Shown here piece after piece: positions 17,738 through 26,039 of a DNA stretch of 38,374 bases (positions are counted from its first letter, which is position 1; each line of letters starts with the position of its first letter). The notes beneath the pieces were generated by a model that was not told where the DNA came from, ran no database searches, and saw only the letters and a program-made list of their open reading frames with translations. The position numbers were made by a program, and so were the translations under genes. The DNA comes from Mycolicibacterium pyrenivorans (lineage in GTDB: Bacteria > Actinomycetota > Actinomycetes > Mycobacteriales > Mycobacteriaceae): NCBI RefSeq assembly GCF_025821625.1, contig NZ_JACKSH010000134.1, forward strand, positions 1-38,374. Reading direction: 5' to 3'.

Positions 17738-17833
17738 GACTGAAATGGTCGTGATCAAGCCGCGCGCGCGTAATCGCCGGAAAGCCAGATTCCGTGTGTC
17801 GTTGGGGAAGGGTTTCCTGTCCGCGGGGTAAGC
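17735..17833 (-). promoter_or_regulatory. Shared leader element, copy A (AMP-ligase operon)
   Basis: On the minus strand the first 64 bp from 17833 align without gaps to copies at 20601 and 28849. Shared blocks are GCTTACCC, GCGGA and AGGAA, then GGAATC, and CGGCGATT. A GGAA-ACCC-TTCC inverted repeat lies inside. The alignment continues to the start codon 96 nt downstream. A possible core promoter is TTACGC, 17 bp, GACCAT, then 7 bp to the ATG, which would give a leaderless mRNA. The element also lies in the divergent region shared with larC. Confidence 0.7.
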
Positions 17834-17939
17834 GCCGGGCGCCTTCGCCGGCTTTGGGCGCCTCAGGACGTGTGCTGATTAAACTGCGGCACAACCGAAT
17901 TGGTGACTGTCATGACTGAGGCCGGGGAGACGGCATAGC

Positions 17940-19193
17940 GTGGCGGTCATGAGGCACAGTGCCGGCTTGCACCTGTGGGTGGATGCCACCGCGGGCATCG
18001 CTGGCGACATGCTGCTGGGCGCGTTGATCGACGCCGGCGCTGCGCTCGACACGGTCGAATCCGCAGTGTCGGCCGTGGTGCCCGGCGAGGTCGCACTGCG
18101 GACGAGCACCGTGCACCGGGCAGGCCTGCGCGCGTTGAAGATCGACGTCGAGAGTCGCACCGAAGATCATCCACACCGCTCGTGGGCACGCATCCGTACG
18201 ATGCTCGAAGCCGCTGAACTGCCCGGCGCGGTGCGCACCACCGCGCTCGCGGTGTTCGCACGGCTTGCCGACGCGGAGGGCCGGGTGCACGGAGTCGCAA
18301 CGGATGACGTGCATTTCCACGAGGTGGGCTCGTGGGACTCGATCGCCGACATAGTGGGCGCCTGCGCGGCGCTGGCCGGGCTTGGTGTCACCCGGGTGAC
18401 GGCCAGCCCGGTGGCGGTGGGCTCTGGGCGGATCGGCTCAGCCCACGGCGATCTGCCGGTACCACCACCCGCGGTGCTCGAGCTCGCCCGAGGCTGGCGG
18501 ATCCTCGCGGGCGGCGAGGGGGAGCTCGCCACGCCCACCGGCATGGCACTGATCCGGGCACTGGCAGACGAGTGCGGGTCGATTGGGCCGATGGAGATCA
18601 CGGCGCTGGGGGTGGGCGCGGGCGGGCGTGACGTCCCGGGGCGGGCCAACGTGGTCCGCGTGGTCCTCGGCGTTCCCGTCGTCGATGCGCCGACAGCGGA
18701 CAGCATGTGGGTACTGGAGACGAACGTCGACGACCTGGATCCGCGGGTATGGCCGACGGTGCTGGCCGCGCTGCTGGAGGCGGGAGCTGCCGACGCCTGG
18801 CTGGTACCGATCTTGATGAAGAAGGGCCGGCCGGCGCACACGCTGTGCGTGCTCGCCCGGGATGCCGAGCGAGCAGCTCTGCGCGACACACTGTTCAGGC
18901 TGACGTCGACGATCGGCGTACGTGAGGCACCGGTGTCCCGCGTGGCCCTGGACCGAGGCTGGCAGACCGTCGAATTGCGCGGCGGCGAGGTGCGGATCAA
19001 GGTGGCAGTGCGGGCCGGGCGCATCGTGCACGCAACCCCGGAATTCGACGATGCCGCAGCCTTGGCCACGGCCCGCGACCTACCGGTGCGGCAGGTGCTC
19101 GACGAGAGCATCGCGGCCGCCGAGGCCGCGATGCTCCGTCCCGGCCTGCCATGGTCGGGCGAGCCTCGTGAGGGGGACGACGCGGCTACCTGA
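17940..19193 (+). CDS. larC: LarC, nickel insertase for the pincer nucleotide cofactor
   Basis: A 417-residue full-length LarC. It has the N-terminal VDATAGIAGDMLLGALIDAGA, the His-rich VHFHEVGSWDSIADIVG (124-140), GELATPTGMALIRAL, and a C-terminal part with ETNVDDLDPRVW and VPILMKKGRPAHTL. LarC inserts nickel into the pyridinium bis-thiocarboxylate made by LarB and LarE, in a CTP-dependent reaction. In Lactiplantibacillus plantarum it is split by a frameshift; here it is one uninterrupted frame. GTG 17940 has GGGGAG about 10 nt upstream; ATG 17949 is the alternative. It is divergent from operon 1, and its last 8 bp overlap the convergent GNAT gene. It is the only plus-strand gene of the island. 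Confidence 0.9.
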   Translation: MAVMRHSAGLHLWVDATAGIAGDMLLGALIDAGAALDTVESAVSAVVPGEVALRTSTVHRAGLRALKIDVESRTEDHPHRSWARIRTMLEAAELPGAVRTTALAVFARLADAEGRVHGVATDDVHFHEVGSWDSIADIVGACAALAGLGVTRVTASPVAVGSGRIGSAHGDLPVPPPAVLELARGWRILAGGEGELATPTGMALIRALADECGSIGPMEITALGVGAGGRDVPGRANVVRVVLGVPVVDAPTADSMWVLETNVDDLDPRVWPTVLAALLEAGAADAWLVPILMKKGRPAHTLCVLARDAERAALRDTLFRLTSTIGVREAPVSRVALDRGWQTVELRGGEVRIKVAVRAGRIVHATPEFDDAAALATARDLPVRQVLDESIAAAEAAMLRPGLPWSGEPREGDDAAT

Positions 19194-19719
19194 GCGGCGA
19201 GGTGGTCGGTGCCGGACGCGCGTCCATCCAGTACATGAACAGGTGCGGCCCGATGCCTGGAATCTCGAACTCGTGACCCAGGGTCTTGAATCCGTGCTTG
19301 CGGTAGAAGCCCGCCGCGGCGCTGCCCGCCTTGCACCAGACCGCCCCGGCGCCGCCGAGCACGGCGTCGGCGAGCGCGGTGCGCAGCAGGGCGCTCCCCG
19401 CACCGGTGCCGCGGATTTCCTCGAGGGTGGCCATGCCGCGCAAATGCCAGCCCCGGCCGGGTTCGAGGCCTGGCACCGTGTATTCGGCGGGCGGATCCTC
19501 GTGATACACCGAAACCACCCCCACTGGACGGCCCCTGTCGAGCACGGCGAAATGTCGGGTGCCCGGCCGATCGTCTCCGGCATAGCGGCTGCTCTCCAAT
19601 GGCCGTTCGGGGCGCAACACCTGATGGCGGACGGGCCACACCTCGTAGGCGAGCACTGGTCGCACGCGCCAGCCCGCCGCCCGCCGGTCGGGCACCGCGA
19701 TCACGCCGTCCTGTTCCAC
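19186..19719 (-). CDS. GNAT-family N-acetyltransferase
   Basis: A 177-residue GNAT protein. The start of the fold (VRPVLAYEVWPVRHQVLRP) and the acetyl-CoA loop region (RGMATLEEIRGTGAGSALL, about 93-112) are typical, followed by AGSAAAGFYRKHGFKTLG. It begins with GTG one base after the stop of the TauD-like gene and is surely cotranscribed with it. In the island it may acylate an amine or hydroxylamine intermediate, or give self-resistance; the substrate is unknown. Confidence 0.8.
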   Translation of the reverse strand: MEQDGVIAVPDRRAAGWRVRPVLAYEVWPVRHQVLRPERPLESSRYAGDDRPGTRHFAVLDRGRPVGVVSVYHEDPPAEYTVPGLEPGRGWHLRGMATLEEIRGTGAGSALLRTALADAVLGGAGAVWCKAGSAAAGFYRKHGFKTLGHEFEIPGIGPHLFMYWMDARPAPTTSPLR

Positions 19720-19720
19720 T

Positions 19721-20506
19721 TCACGACCGCCGCCAATCGGTGCTCCGCAACTCGGTCAGGCGACGGGTGCGATCATGGTTGCCCGGCAGCGCGTGCAACA
19801 TTCGCTGGTTGTCCCAGATCAGCAGCGAGCCGTCCGGGATGACCACACGCGTGCTCAGCTCGCGGAACACGTCGTTGATCCGATGTGCGAGCCTACGGCC
19901 GGCCTCGCCGAGCGGTTGGCCGTCGGCTGCGGTCAGCAGGTCGTAGCTGAAGCGGGTGACGCTGTTGCCGTCGGCGTCGGTGCTCAGCATCGTGGTATGA
20001 ACGCCGCCGTCGGGTCCCGGGAAGTGCATCTCGACATCGGTCATCAGGGCCAACTCGTCTGCACCGAGCGCCCCGACCAATTTCCGCATGTCGAGCAGGT
20101 CGGTGTGGCCTGCGCCGCGGCGACGCCGACGGTGGCAGAACAGCGCCACGTAGGCGGGGCTGAGATTCCGGCCGGGCGCTTCAGTATGGGCCCAGATGGT
20201 ATCCGTGACTTGCGAATTCGACTGGTCGTTGATCAGTTCGCCCACTGAGCCGACGAGTTCTTCTGCCGCGGTGAGATTTTCAACATCGTCGATAACGACA
20301 TAGCCCCACTGATCCAGCCGTCGTCGTGCCGTGAGGCTCAGGGCGTTGGGCGAAGCATTCAGAGGGCCGGGCGCGCGGGTCGGGCGAAACCGGTCGAACC
20401 GGACGATCGCGTCATCGACCTGATCCTGCGAGCCCGAGCAGGCCAGCACCTCGGCAAGCCCGTGTACGTACCAGATGGCTTGCTGTTGTTCGTTGGGCCC
20501 GGTCAT
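19721..20506 (-). CDS. TauD/PvcB-like Fe(II)/2-oxoglutarate oxygenase
   Basis: A 261-residue protein of the TauD/TfdA family. The facial triad appears as GHTDLLD (His134, Asp136) and RMLHALPG (His238), with an Arg for 2-oxoglutarate in DRTRRLTEL (about 246-249). Such enzymes hydroxylate, desaturate or otherwise oxidise small-molecule substrates. ATG 20506 is chosen because the shared leader element ends there. A GTG at 20563 would put 19 more residues inside that element. It heads a short two-gene unit with the GNAT gene and starts 107 bp downstream of the larB stop. Confidence 0.82.
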   Translation of the reverse strand: MTGPNEQQQAIWYVHGLAEVLACSGSQDQVDDAIVRFDRFRPTRAPGPLNASPNALSLTARRRLDQWGYVVIDDVENLTAAEELVGSVGELINDQSNSQVTDTIWAHTEAPGRNLSPAYVALFCHRRRRRGAGHTDLLDMRKLVGALGADELALMTDVEMHFPGPDGGVHTTMLSTDADGNSVTRFSYDLLTAADGQPLGEAGRRLAHRINDVFRELSTRVVIPDGSLLIWDNQRMLHALPGNHDRTRRLTELRSTDWRRS

Positions 20507-20601
20507 GAACAAATCGTCACGGTCAGACGGCGGTTTCAGAATCGCCGCGAGGCGCGATTCCACCCCTGCCGCGGGAAGGGTTTCCTGTCCGCCGGGTAAG
20601 C
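20504..20601 (-). promoter_or_regulatory. Shared leader element, copy B (oxygenase unit)
   Basis: On the minus strand from 20601, GCTTACCC, GCGGA, AGGAAACCCTTCC, GGAATC and GGCGATT occupy the same columns as in copy A. The start codon is 95 nt downstream, against 96 in the other copies. A perfect AATCGC...GCGATT inverted repeat is present here. The candidate core is TTCTGA, 17 bp, GACGAT, then 6 bp to the ATG. It lies within the larB-oxygenase gap, which argues for an internal promoter. Confidence 0.68.
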
Positions 20602-20612
20602 ACCCGTGCGCC

Positions 20613-21296
20613 TCAGGTCGACGGTGCGGCTATCTGGGCGGCGAGGTGCCCTGCGCCGTAACCGTTGTCGATGTTCACCACTGCCACCCCGGGCGCGCAG
20701 CTGTTGAGCATCGTCAACAGCGGCGCCAAGCCCTCGAACCCCGCGCCGTAACCGGTCGACGTCGGCACCGCCACCACCGGCGCCGCGACCAGTCCGGCGA
20801 CCACCCCGGGCAGTGCCCCGTCCATGCCCGCCACCACGACGATCACCTTGGCCGCGCGCAGCGCGTCGAGCCGACGCAGCAATCGATGAAGGCCGGCCAC
20901 ACCGACGTCCATGATCAGATCCACGGGGCGGCCGAGGTGCTGTGCGGTGAGCAGCGCCTCCCGAGCGACGGGGTGGTCGGCCGTGCCCGCGGCCACGACG
21001 AGGACCCGGCCACCCACCGGGTCCGGCGGGTCGGGTGGCCACGCCAACAGCCTGCTGGCTCCGTCATGGAAGGCGTCGGGCAGCTCGCCGAGGATCGCTG
21101 CGGCGTGCTCCGGGCTCGCCCGGGTGAACAACGTGCGGGCTCCGTGGGCGCGCAGCGCGACGGCGATCAGCCGGACCTGTTCGGGCGTCTTGCCCTGGCA
21201 GTACACCGCCTCCGGATAGCCCCGCCGGGCCGCTCGGTCGAGATCGAGGTCGGCGAAGGCGGTCAGCGCCTCGTCGGGTTCCCAGGGCTCCGTCAT
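20613..21296 (-). CDS. larB: LarB, nicotinate adenine dinucleotide carboxylase/hydrolase
   Basis: A 227-residue LarB related to AIR carboxylase (PurE). It shows RRGYPEAVYCQGKTPEQV near the start, VVAAGTADHPVAREA, a PurE-like VVVAGMDGALPGVVAGLV and the C-terminal LLTMLNSCAPGVAVVNIDNG. In the last block Cys200 matches the catalytic cysteine (Cys221 in L. plantarum) that forms a pyridine adduct. LarB carboxylates NaAD at C5 and cleaves the product to the mononucleotide, the first step of the nickel-pincer cofactor. ATG 21296 has GGAGG 6 nt upstream; a GTG at 21344 overlapping the larE stop is less likely. It is the last gene of operon 2. Confidence 0.92.
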   Translation of the reverse strand: MTEPWEPDEALTAFADLDLDRAARRGYPEAVYCQGKTPEQVRLIAVALRAHGARTLFTRASPEHAAAILGELPDAFHDGASRLLAWPPDPPDPVGGRVLVVAAGTADHPVAREALLTAQHLGRPVDLIMDVGVAGLHRLLRRLDALRAAKVIVVVAGMDGALPGVVAGLVAAPVVAVPTSTGYGAGFEGLAPLLTMLNSCAPGVAVVNIDNGYGAGHLAAQIAAPST

Positions 21297-21340
21297 GGTC
21301 CGCCTCCAGGTGTGCGCGGCACCGCTGTCTGGTGACGATC

Positions 21341-22177
21341 TCACGAAGAGACCGCGTTGTCACCGATGGCGGGCGTGAGCGCCGGAGAACGGTATGTCAC
21401 GATCCGCCCGGCTCCGGTCAGTCCGAGGCCGTTCAACTCGGTGAGGACCTCGGCGGCGAGCCCGGGCGACGTCTCCAGGGCGGCGTGCGCCGACCGGTCC
21501 AGCTCAACGGCGAATCCATTGCCGAGCAACCGAACCCGCAGATCATGCGGTTGCACACCGGCTCCGGCCAACCGCGCTCGCACCGCGATCTCGGCGCGCT
21601 CCACCAAGCCCAGCCGGCCTATGGAGACCGCTAGGCCCACGGCGATACGCGAGGCCAGGCACGGTGTCGCCGGCTTGTCGGCGACGGGCAACGACCACGC
21701 GGCCGCCAGCGTCCGGATCTCCCGCTTGCCGAACCCGGCGTCGGCAAGCGGTTCGATCACCTGCAGCTCACGTGCGGCACGCAGACCGGGACGGTGCAGG
21801 GCCCGACGATCGTCGGCGTGCGTACCGGTGGCCACGTGCGTGAGGCCCCGCTGAGCCGCGAGCTCGCCGACGGCGCTCAGCACAGTGTGCTTGCAGAAAT
21901 AGCAGCGGTCGCCGGCATTCGCGCGGTAGCCGGGAACCTCGAGCTCGGCGACTCGGACTTCGACCAACTCCGCACCGAGATAGGCGGCGACCTGGCGCGC
22001 CTCGACGAGTTCGGTGCGGGCGAGGCTGGGTGAGTCGGCGATCACCGCGATCACCCGATCGGCCGGCAGCGCCCGCAACGCCGCGGCCAGCACGAGGGTG
22101 GAGTCGACTCCGCCGGAAAACGCAACGGCCACAGTGCCGAGTGATCGAAGGGAGGCCAGCAGCCGGTCGGCGGTCAT
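21341..22177 (-). CDS. larE: LarE, sulfur transferase (PP-loop ATPase)
   Basis: A 278-residue LarE. It has the PP-loop SGGVDST at 21-27, RCYFCKHTVL (CxxC at 92-95) and PATPCLASRIAVG with Cys173, the position of the sacrificial cysteine Cys176 in L. plantarum. No extra cysteine follows in that loop, so the single-cysteine, protein-derived sulfur type is more likely than the [4Fe-4S] type. LarE adenylates the two carboxylates of the pyridinium nucleotide and converts them to thiocarboxylates. It overlaps the TrpG-like gene by ATGA and is followed by larB. Family identity is strong; use of an unusual substrate in this island is possible. Confidence 0.92.
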   Translation of the reverse strand: MTADRLLASLRSLGTVAVAFSGGVDSTLVLAAALRALPADRVIAVIADSPSLARTELVEARQVAAYLGAELVEVRVAELEVPGYRANAGDRCYFCKHTVLSAVGELAAQRGLTHVATGTHADDRRALHRPGLRAARELQVIEPLADAGFGKREIRTLAAAWSLPVADKPATPCLASRIAVGLAVSIGRLGLVERAEIAVRARLAGAGVQPHDLRVRLLGNGFAVELDRSAHAALETSPGLAAEVLTELNGLGLTGAGRIVTYRSPALTPAIGDNAVSS

Positions 22178-22776
22178 GCGGCCCCCACCGCCTCCGCGGA
22201 AAGGCGGTTGCGCATGCCGCGCACCGCATTGCCGACGATGTCGACGCCCTGTTCGGTGAACAGCGACTCCGGGTGGAACTGCACGCCCTCGATCGGCAGC
22301 GTTCGGTGCCGGACGCCCATGATCTCGCCGTCTCGCGACCGGGCGGTCGCCACCAATTCAGCAGGCAGCGTGTCGGCCTCGATCACCAGCGAGTGGTAGC
22401 GGGCAACCGTCATCGGGTTCGGCAACCCGGCAAACACGCCGCTTCCGTCGTGGCTGATCTGCGAGCACTTCCCGTGCATCGGTGCGGTGGCGTGCCGGAT
22501 CCGAGCGCCGAAGGCCGCACCGATCGCCTGGTGGCCGAGACACACTCCGAAAATGGGGAAGCTGGAGCCCAGCCGCCGGATCAGCTCGATGGAGACACCC
22601 GCGTCTGCCGGATCGCCGGGGCCCGGCGAGATCAGGATCAGGTCGGGAGCGAGGCCGGCGACCTGTTCGACGGTCACCTCGTCGTTGCGGTACACGACAC
22701 ACTCGTCGCCGAGGGCTCCCACGTACTGCACGAGGTTGTAGACGAACGAGTCGTAGTTGTCGATGACGCAGATCAT
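22174..22776 (-). CDS. Glutamine amidotransferase, anthranilate-synthase component II type
   Basis: A 200-residue class I glutamine amidotransferase. The nucleophile is Cys79 in FGVCLGHQAIG. NYDSFVYNLVQY near the start and EGVQFHPESLFTEQG near the end, with the His/Glu of the triad, are typical of TrpG/PabA. It delivers ammonia to the TrpE-like partner encoded just upstream, with which it overlaps by 4 bp (ATGA); it overlaps larE in the same way. PabA-type or ADIC-synthase-type use cannot be excluded. Confidence 0.9.
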   Translation of the reverse strand: MICVIDNYDSFVYNLVQYVGALGDECVVYRNDEVTVEQVAGLAPDLILISPGPGDPADAGVSIELIRRLGSSFPIFGVCLGHQAIGAAFGARIRHATAPMHGKCSQISHDGSGVFAGLPNPMTVARYHSLVIEADTLPAELVATARSRDGEIMGVRHRTLPIEGVQFHPESLFTEQGVDIVGNAVRGMRNRLSAEAVGAA

Positions 22777-24179
22777 GTCGCGCCCCCTTTCATGGTCACG
22801 CCGAGAGCCCGGGCGCCCGAGCCGAGTTTCGCCAGGCATTCGGCGTACTCGGCCGACGCGTCGGAGTCGTGCACGATGCCGCCTCCCGCCTGCAGGCGAA
22901 CGTCCCCGTCGCACAGCACCATGCTGCGAATCGTCAGGAACAGGTCCACGTGGGACAGCCCGAATGAGCCGACCGCTCCGGAGTACAGCCAGCGCCGGCT
23001 CGGCTCCAGGTCGTCGATGATCTCCATCGCGCGCACCTTGGGCGTGCCGGTCATGGTGCCCGCCGGAAAGGTCGCCCGGATGAGCTCGTCGGTCCGCCGG
23101 TCGCCGCGGATTTCGCCGTGCACGTCCGAGGTCAGATGCATCACGTGGGAGTAGCGCTCCACGTCCATCAGTCGCTCGACGGAGACGCTCCCCGGCCTGC
23201 ACACCCGGCCCAGATCATTGCGGGCGAGGTCGACGAGCATCCGGTGCTCGGCCAGTTCCTTGACCGACGCGCGCAGGTCGGCTTCGGCGCGCAGGTCGGT
23301 GACGCTGTCGTGGCCGCGCGATCGGGTGCCGGCGAGCGGACGGATGAGCGCCCGGCCGTCGTTCAGCGTCAGGCACGGTTCCGGTGAGGCGCCGACCACC
23401 TCGAATCGCGGCCCGCCGTACCAGAAGTGGAAGGGGGACGGATTGATCGCGGTCAGTCGCTCGAAGACCGCCAGACCGTCCACGGTGGCCGGCGCGGTCC
23501 AGGCGATGGACAGTACGAGCTGGAACACGTCGCCGTCGAGGATGTGGCTCTTCGCGCGGTCGACCGCGGCGGCGTACTCCTCGTAACTGAAGCCGAACCT
23601 GCCTGCGCCGACGGCGACGACACCGTGGGGGTACCGCCCGCTTGCGGGGGACGGTGCGACGGCAAACCTGTTCAGCTTCCTTGCGACACGCTCGGCCGCG
23701 GCGCGTGCGGCGGCCGCCGACGAACCCCTGCCGATCACCTGTCCGTACCCGTCGGTGAACTGGACCAGCGCCTCGGGCAAGAAGAACTCGTACACCGGCC
23801 GATCGGTCGCCGGGTGACGGCTGGGCAACCGCTCGAAGTCGCGCGCCGCGTCGTAGCCCAGCAGGCCGTACCAGGCCGCCTCGGGCTCCGGGGTGTCCGC
23901 CGGAATATCCAGCCCGGCAAGGAAATCCACGGCGTCGGCCAGCGGCGCGTGCCCCGCGCCGCCTGGATGGGACAGCACGGCGAGCTCGCCGACGGCCAGC
24001 GTCGCGCGGCGACCATCGGATCCGGCGGTGAGCATGACCCGCCCGTCGGTACGCAGCGCCGCAGCGGCGGATACCGGGTTCATCGGCGTCGCCAGCGGCA
24101 CGACGTGGCGGTACAGCCGCGATCCCGCGGGCAGCGCCGACCCGGGCGAGGTGACCGTGCTGATCGTCATGATCGTCAT
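22773..24179 (-). CDS. Anthranilate synthase component I-type (TrpE/PabB/ADIC) enzyme
   Basis: A 468-residue chorismate-utilising enzyme. The conserved C-terminal half holds QLVLSIAW, FHFWYGGPRFEVVGASPEPCL, PLAGTRSRG, AEHRMLVDLARNDLGRV, SHVMHLTSDVHGE, FPAGTMTGTPKVRAMEII and LQAGGGIVHDSD. These bind Mg2+ and chorismate. With the adjacent amidotransferase it should aminate chorismate to anthranilate or to 2-amino-2-deoxyisochorismate. No isochorismatase or dehydrogenase of the ADIC route is visible, which favours anthranilate. ATG 24179 overlaps the DUF362 stop. Primary tryptophan genes are expected elsewhere, so this set is presumably pathway-dedicated. Confidence 0.88.
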   Translation of the reverse strand: MTIMTISTVTSPGSALPAGSRLYRHVVPLATPMNPVSAAAALRTDGRVMLTAGSDGRRATLAVGELAVLSHPGGAGHAPLADAVDFLAGLDIPADTPEPEAAWYGLLGYDAARDFERLPSRHPATDRPVYEFFLPEALVQFTDGYGQVIGRGSSAAAARAAAERVARKLNRFAVAPSPASGRYPHGVVAVGAGRFGFSYEEYAAAVDRAKSHILDGDVFQLVLSIAWTAPATVDGLAVFERLTAINPSPFHFWYGGPRFEVVGASPEPCLTLNDGRALIRPLAGTRSRGHDSVTDLRAEADLRASVKELAEHRMLVDLARNDLGRVCRPGSVSVERLMDVERYSHVMHLTSDVHGEIRGDRRTDELIRATFPAGTMTGTPKVRAMEIIDDLEPSRRWLYSGAVGSFGLSHVDLFLTIRSMVLCDGDVRLQAGGGIVHDSDASAEYAECLAKLGSGARALGVTMKGGAT

Positions 24180-25357
24180 GCCGACACGTGTTCCAGCGCT
24201 GGCGGCACCCGGAACTGGGTCCGCTCGTGGTCGCCGACCGGTTCGCCCATCGCGTAGCGGAACGCGGCGAGCTGGATGGCGCGCGGCGGGCATCCCTCGA
24301 TGAAGATGCCGAGATCGCGGCTCTCGTAGAGGCAGTTGCCGACCAGTATCACCGCACCGCGCAGCGGCGGCATCTGCACCTGCGGACCGGAGATGATCGT
24401 CATCTCGCCGTCCCAGGCGCGCAGCTCCTCGGCGAGTGCGCGCATGGCCCCGGCCACAAACCGGCTGCATGCCGGGCAGGCGTGCTCGGCGTGGACGTGG
24501 ATACCCGCGCGCGGCGGAACGATCTCGATAGGCGCCTTGACCATGTCGAAGGCGAGCTCCGATATCGGCGTGCCGAGCAGGTCGATGTCCTCGAGCGCGA
24601 GCGGACCCATACCGCGTTGGTGTGCGTCGCGCAGATAGGCGACGCTGTTCGGGTCGAAGCCGGCGAGCACCCCGACCGCGACGTCGAGGGCGACCGCGTT
24701 CCGGCCGGCGGCGAGGAAGCCGACCGAGCGCGCGCGCCCGTCCATCGGGTAGTTGCCTTCGATCACCGTCGTTCCGTCACAGATGACCAGATCCTGTGGG
24801 CGCATCAGGTTGAGGTCCACGGTGGACTCGTCGACCCCGGCCATGTGCACGATTCGGGTCGTGTAGCCGGGGAGCAGCCCGACCAGGTTCTTCATCGCGT
24901 TGGAGTAGACGACGCTGGCGTGCGTACGCAGCTGCGGCACCCCGATGAAGTAGTCGCAGTCTTCGATCAACTCGGGCACCGCGATCGGCACCCGCAGGGA
25001 TGTCGCGCCCGCAATGTTGGTGATGCGCAACGGAAGATCGTCGAGGCTGACCACGCGGGCGTACCGGGCGGCCTCGTGGTCGTTGAGGATCTCGTAGATG
25101 GCGTGCGTGCGCTCGGCGATCACCGGCCGGGCCCCGTGCTCGGCGACCGCGCGGGCGATGGCCGCCAGCAGCGCGGGACTCACATGGAATCCGGGAGTGG
25201 TCTGGAACAGATTCGGCTTGATCAACACCTCGGCGCCGGGAGGCAGGCCGGCCAGTGGCTCGTCGATCAGCTCGAGAAGCCTGCGCAACACACCGGGCAC
25301 CGCGGCGTCGTCGGCAACGGGCGCGAGTGCCACCGAGGGCCGGGCCGGCTCAGCCAT
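24176..25357 (-). CDS. DUF362-family protein
   Basis: A 393-residue protein. The N-terminal two-thirds show the DUF362 pattern: EVLIKPNLFQTTPG near residue 44, GARPVIAERTHAIYE, DCDYFIGVPQLRTHASVVYSNAMKNLVGLLPG and VICDGTTVIEGNYPMDG. A C-terminal extension contains HAEHACPACSRFVAGAM (CxxC) and an EGCPPR segment, possible metal or Fe-S ligands. The biochemical role of DUF362 is poorly defined. It is coupled to the cyclase-like gene by 8 bp and to the TrpE-like gene by ATGA, so its product is probably needed with theirs. Confidence 0.8.
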   Translation of the reverse strand: MAEPARPSVALAPVADDAAVPGVLRRLLELIDEPLAGLPPGAEVLIKPNLFQTTPGFHVSPALLAAIARAVAEHGARPVIAERTHAIYEILNDHEAARYARVVSLDDLPLRITNIAGATSLRVPIAVPELIEDCDYFIGVPQLRTHASVVYSNAMKNLVGLLPGYTTRIVHMAGVDESTVDLNLMRPQDLVICDGTTVIEGNYPMDGRARSVGFLAAGRNAVALDVAVGVLAGFDPNSVAYLRDAHQRGMGPLALEDIDLLGTPISELAFDMVKAPIEIVPPRAGIHVHAEHACPACSRFVAGAMRALAEELRAWDGEMTIISGPQVQMPPLRGAVILVGNCLYESRDLGIFIEGCPPRAIQLAAFRYAMGEPVGDHERTQFRVPPALEHVSA

Positions 25358-26024
25358 CGGTGTCCTCCATCGCGATGACCCTCGTGGGAGCCGCCTCGGC
25401 GCCGGCCGCCTTCATGGGAAGCGCGAACAGCTGCACGACCGGCCTGGTGAGCTCATGCATGTTGGTGACGTACTCCAGAAGCGGGATGCCCGCCGCCAGC
25501 AGCGCATGGTGCACGGGAGACTCGGCGTCGCCGGGCCGTTCGGTGAGGCAGTCCAGCCCGAACAGGCTGGCGCCGTTGTCGATTGCCCATTCCGCGGCCG
25601 ACGGGGTCAGGTACGGCGGGCGGTCCCAGTAGTCGGGCCTGCCCCAGTTGTTTCGCAGGTAGTCGGTGCGGACCAGCAGCCGGTCGCCCTCTTTCCACAC
25701 GGGACGCAGGACCCGCTCCAGGTCCTCGCCGGTGACCGGCTCGAGCTCGCCCTTGTCGGACAGGTCGGCGACGCAGGCGCGTCCGATCAGGGTGTGCAGC
25801 GGTACCTCGTCGATCCCCTCGGCACCGGGGAAGAAGTGCAGGCGGTACTCCATGTGCGTCCCGTTGTGCGGAAACACGTGCAGGTAGGAGAACGTGCGCT
25901 TGGTGCCGTAGGGATCGGTCTCCGGGGTCATCGTGCGCTCGCTGACGAACTGCGGAAACCAGGCGGCGGGGTAGGACGGCATTCCGTCGTAGAAGCCGTG
26001 GGTCAGGTCGACGAATCGGGTCAT
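25350..26024 (-). CDS. Cyclase/kynurenine-formamidase-like metal hydrolase
   Basis: A 224-residue protein of the PF04199 type. It begins FVDLTHGFYDGMPSYP and carries the metal-binding motif HNGTHMEYRLHF (His53, His57, Glu59, His63), where most members have Asp in place of the Glu. LFGLDCLTERPG and HHALLAAGIPLLEYVTNM complete the family pattern. Members include bacterial kynurenine formamidase and polyketide or isatin hydrolases. Beside anthranilate-synthase genes, a formyl- or acyl-aminobenzoate substrate is a reasonable guess only. ATG 26024 has AAGGAG 8 nt upstream; the upstream ATP-grasp-like gene ends 15 bp before. Confidence 0.85.
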   Translation of the reverse strand: MTRFVDLTHGFYDGMPSYPAAWFPQFVSERTMTPETDPYGTKRTFSYLHVFPHNGTHMEYRLHFFPGAEGIDEVPLHTLIGRACVADLSDKGELEPVTGEDLERVLRPVWKEGDRLLVRTDYLRNNWGRPDYWDRPPYLTPSAAEWAIDNGASLFGLDCLTERPGDAESPVHHALLAAGIPLLEYVTNMHELTRPVVQLFALPMKAAGAEAAPTRVIAMEDTDG

Positions 26025-26039
26025 TGAATTACTCCTTGG

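Noticed and set aside
17738..17833. Protein-coding reading of the leader copies: AYPADR...RRLR peptides are open in frame with the AMP-ligase and the 23-codon ORF.
   Set aside because: Copy B keeps the same DNA without gaps but is stopped in that frame and reaches its gene in a different one, so DNA-level conservation is the better explanation.
17838..17866. GGGCGCC repeats between leader copy A and larC as a terminator or attachment site.
   Set aside because: GGCGCC is self-complementary and common in high-GC DNA; there is no U-tract and no matching partner sequence at the other island edge.
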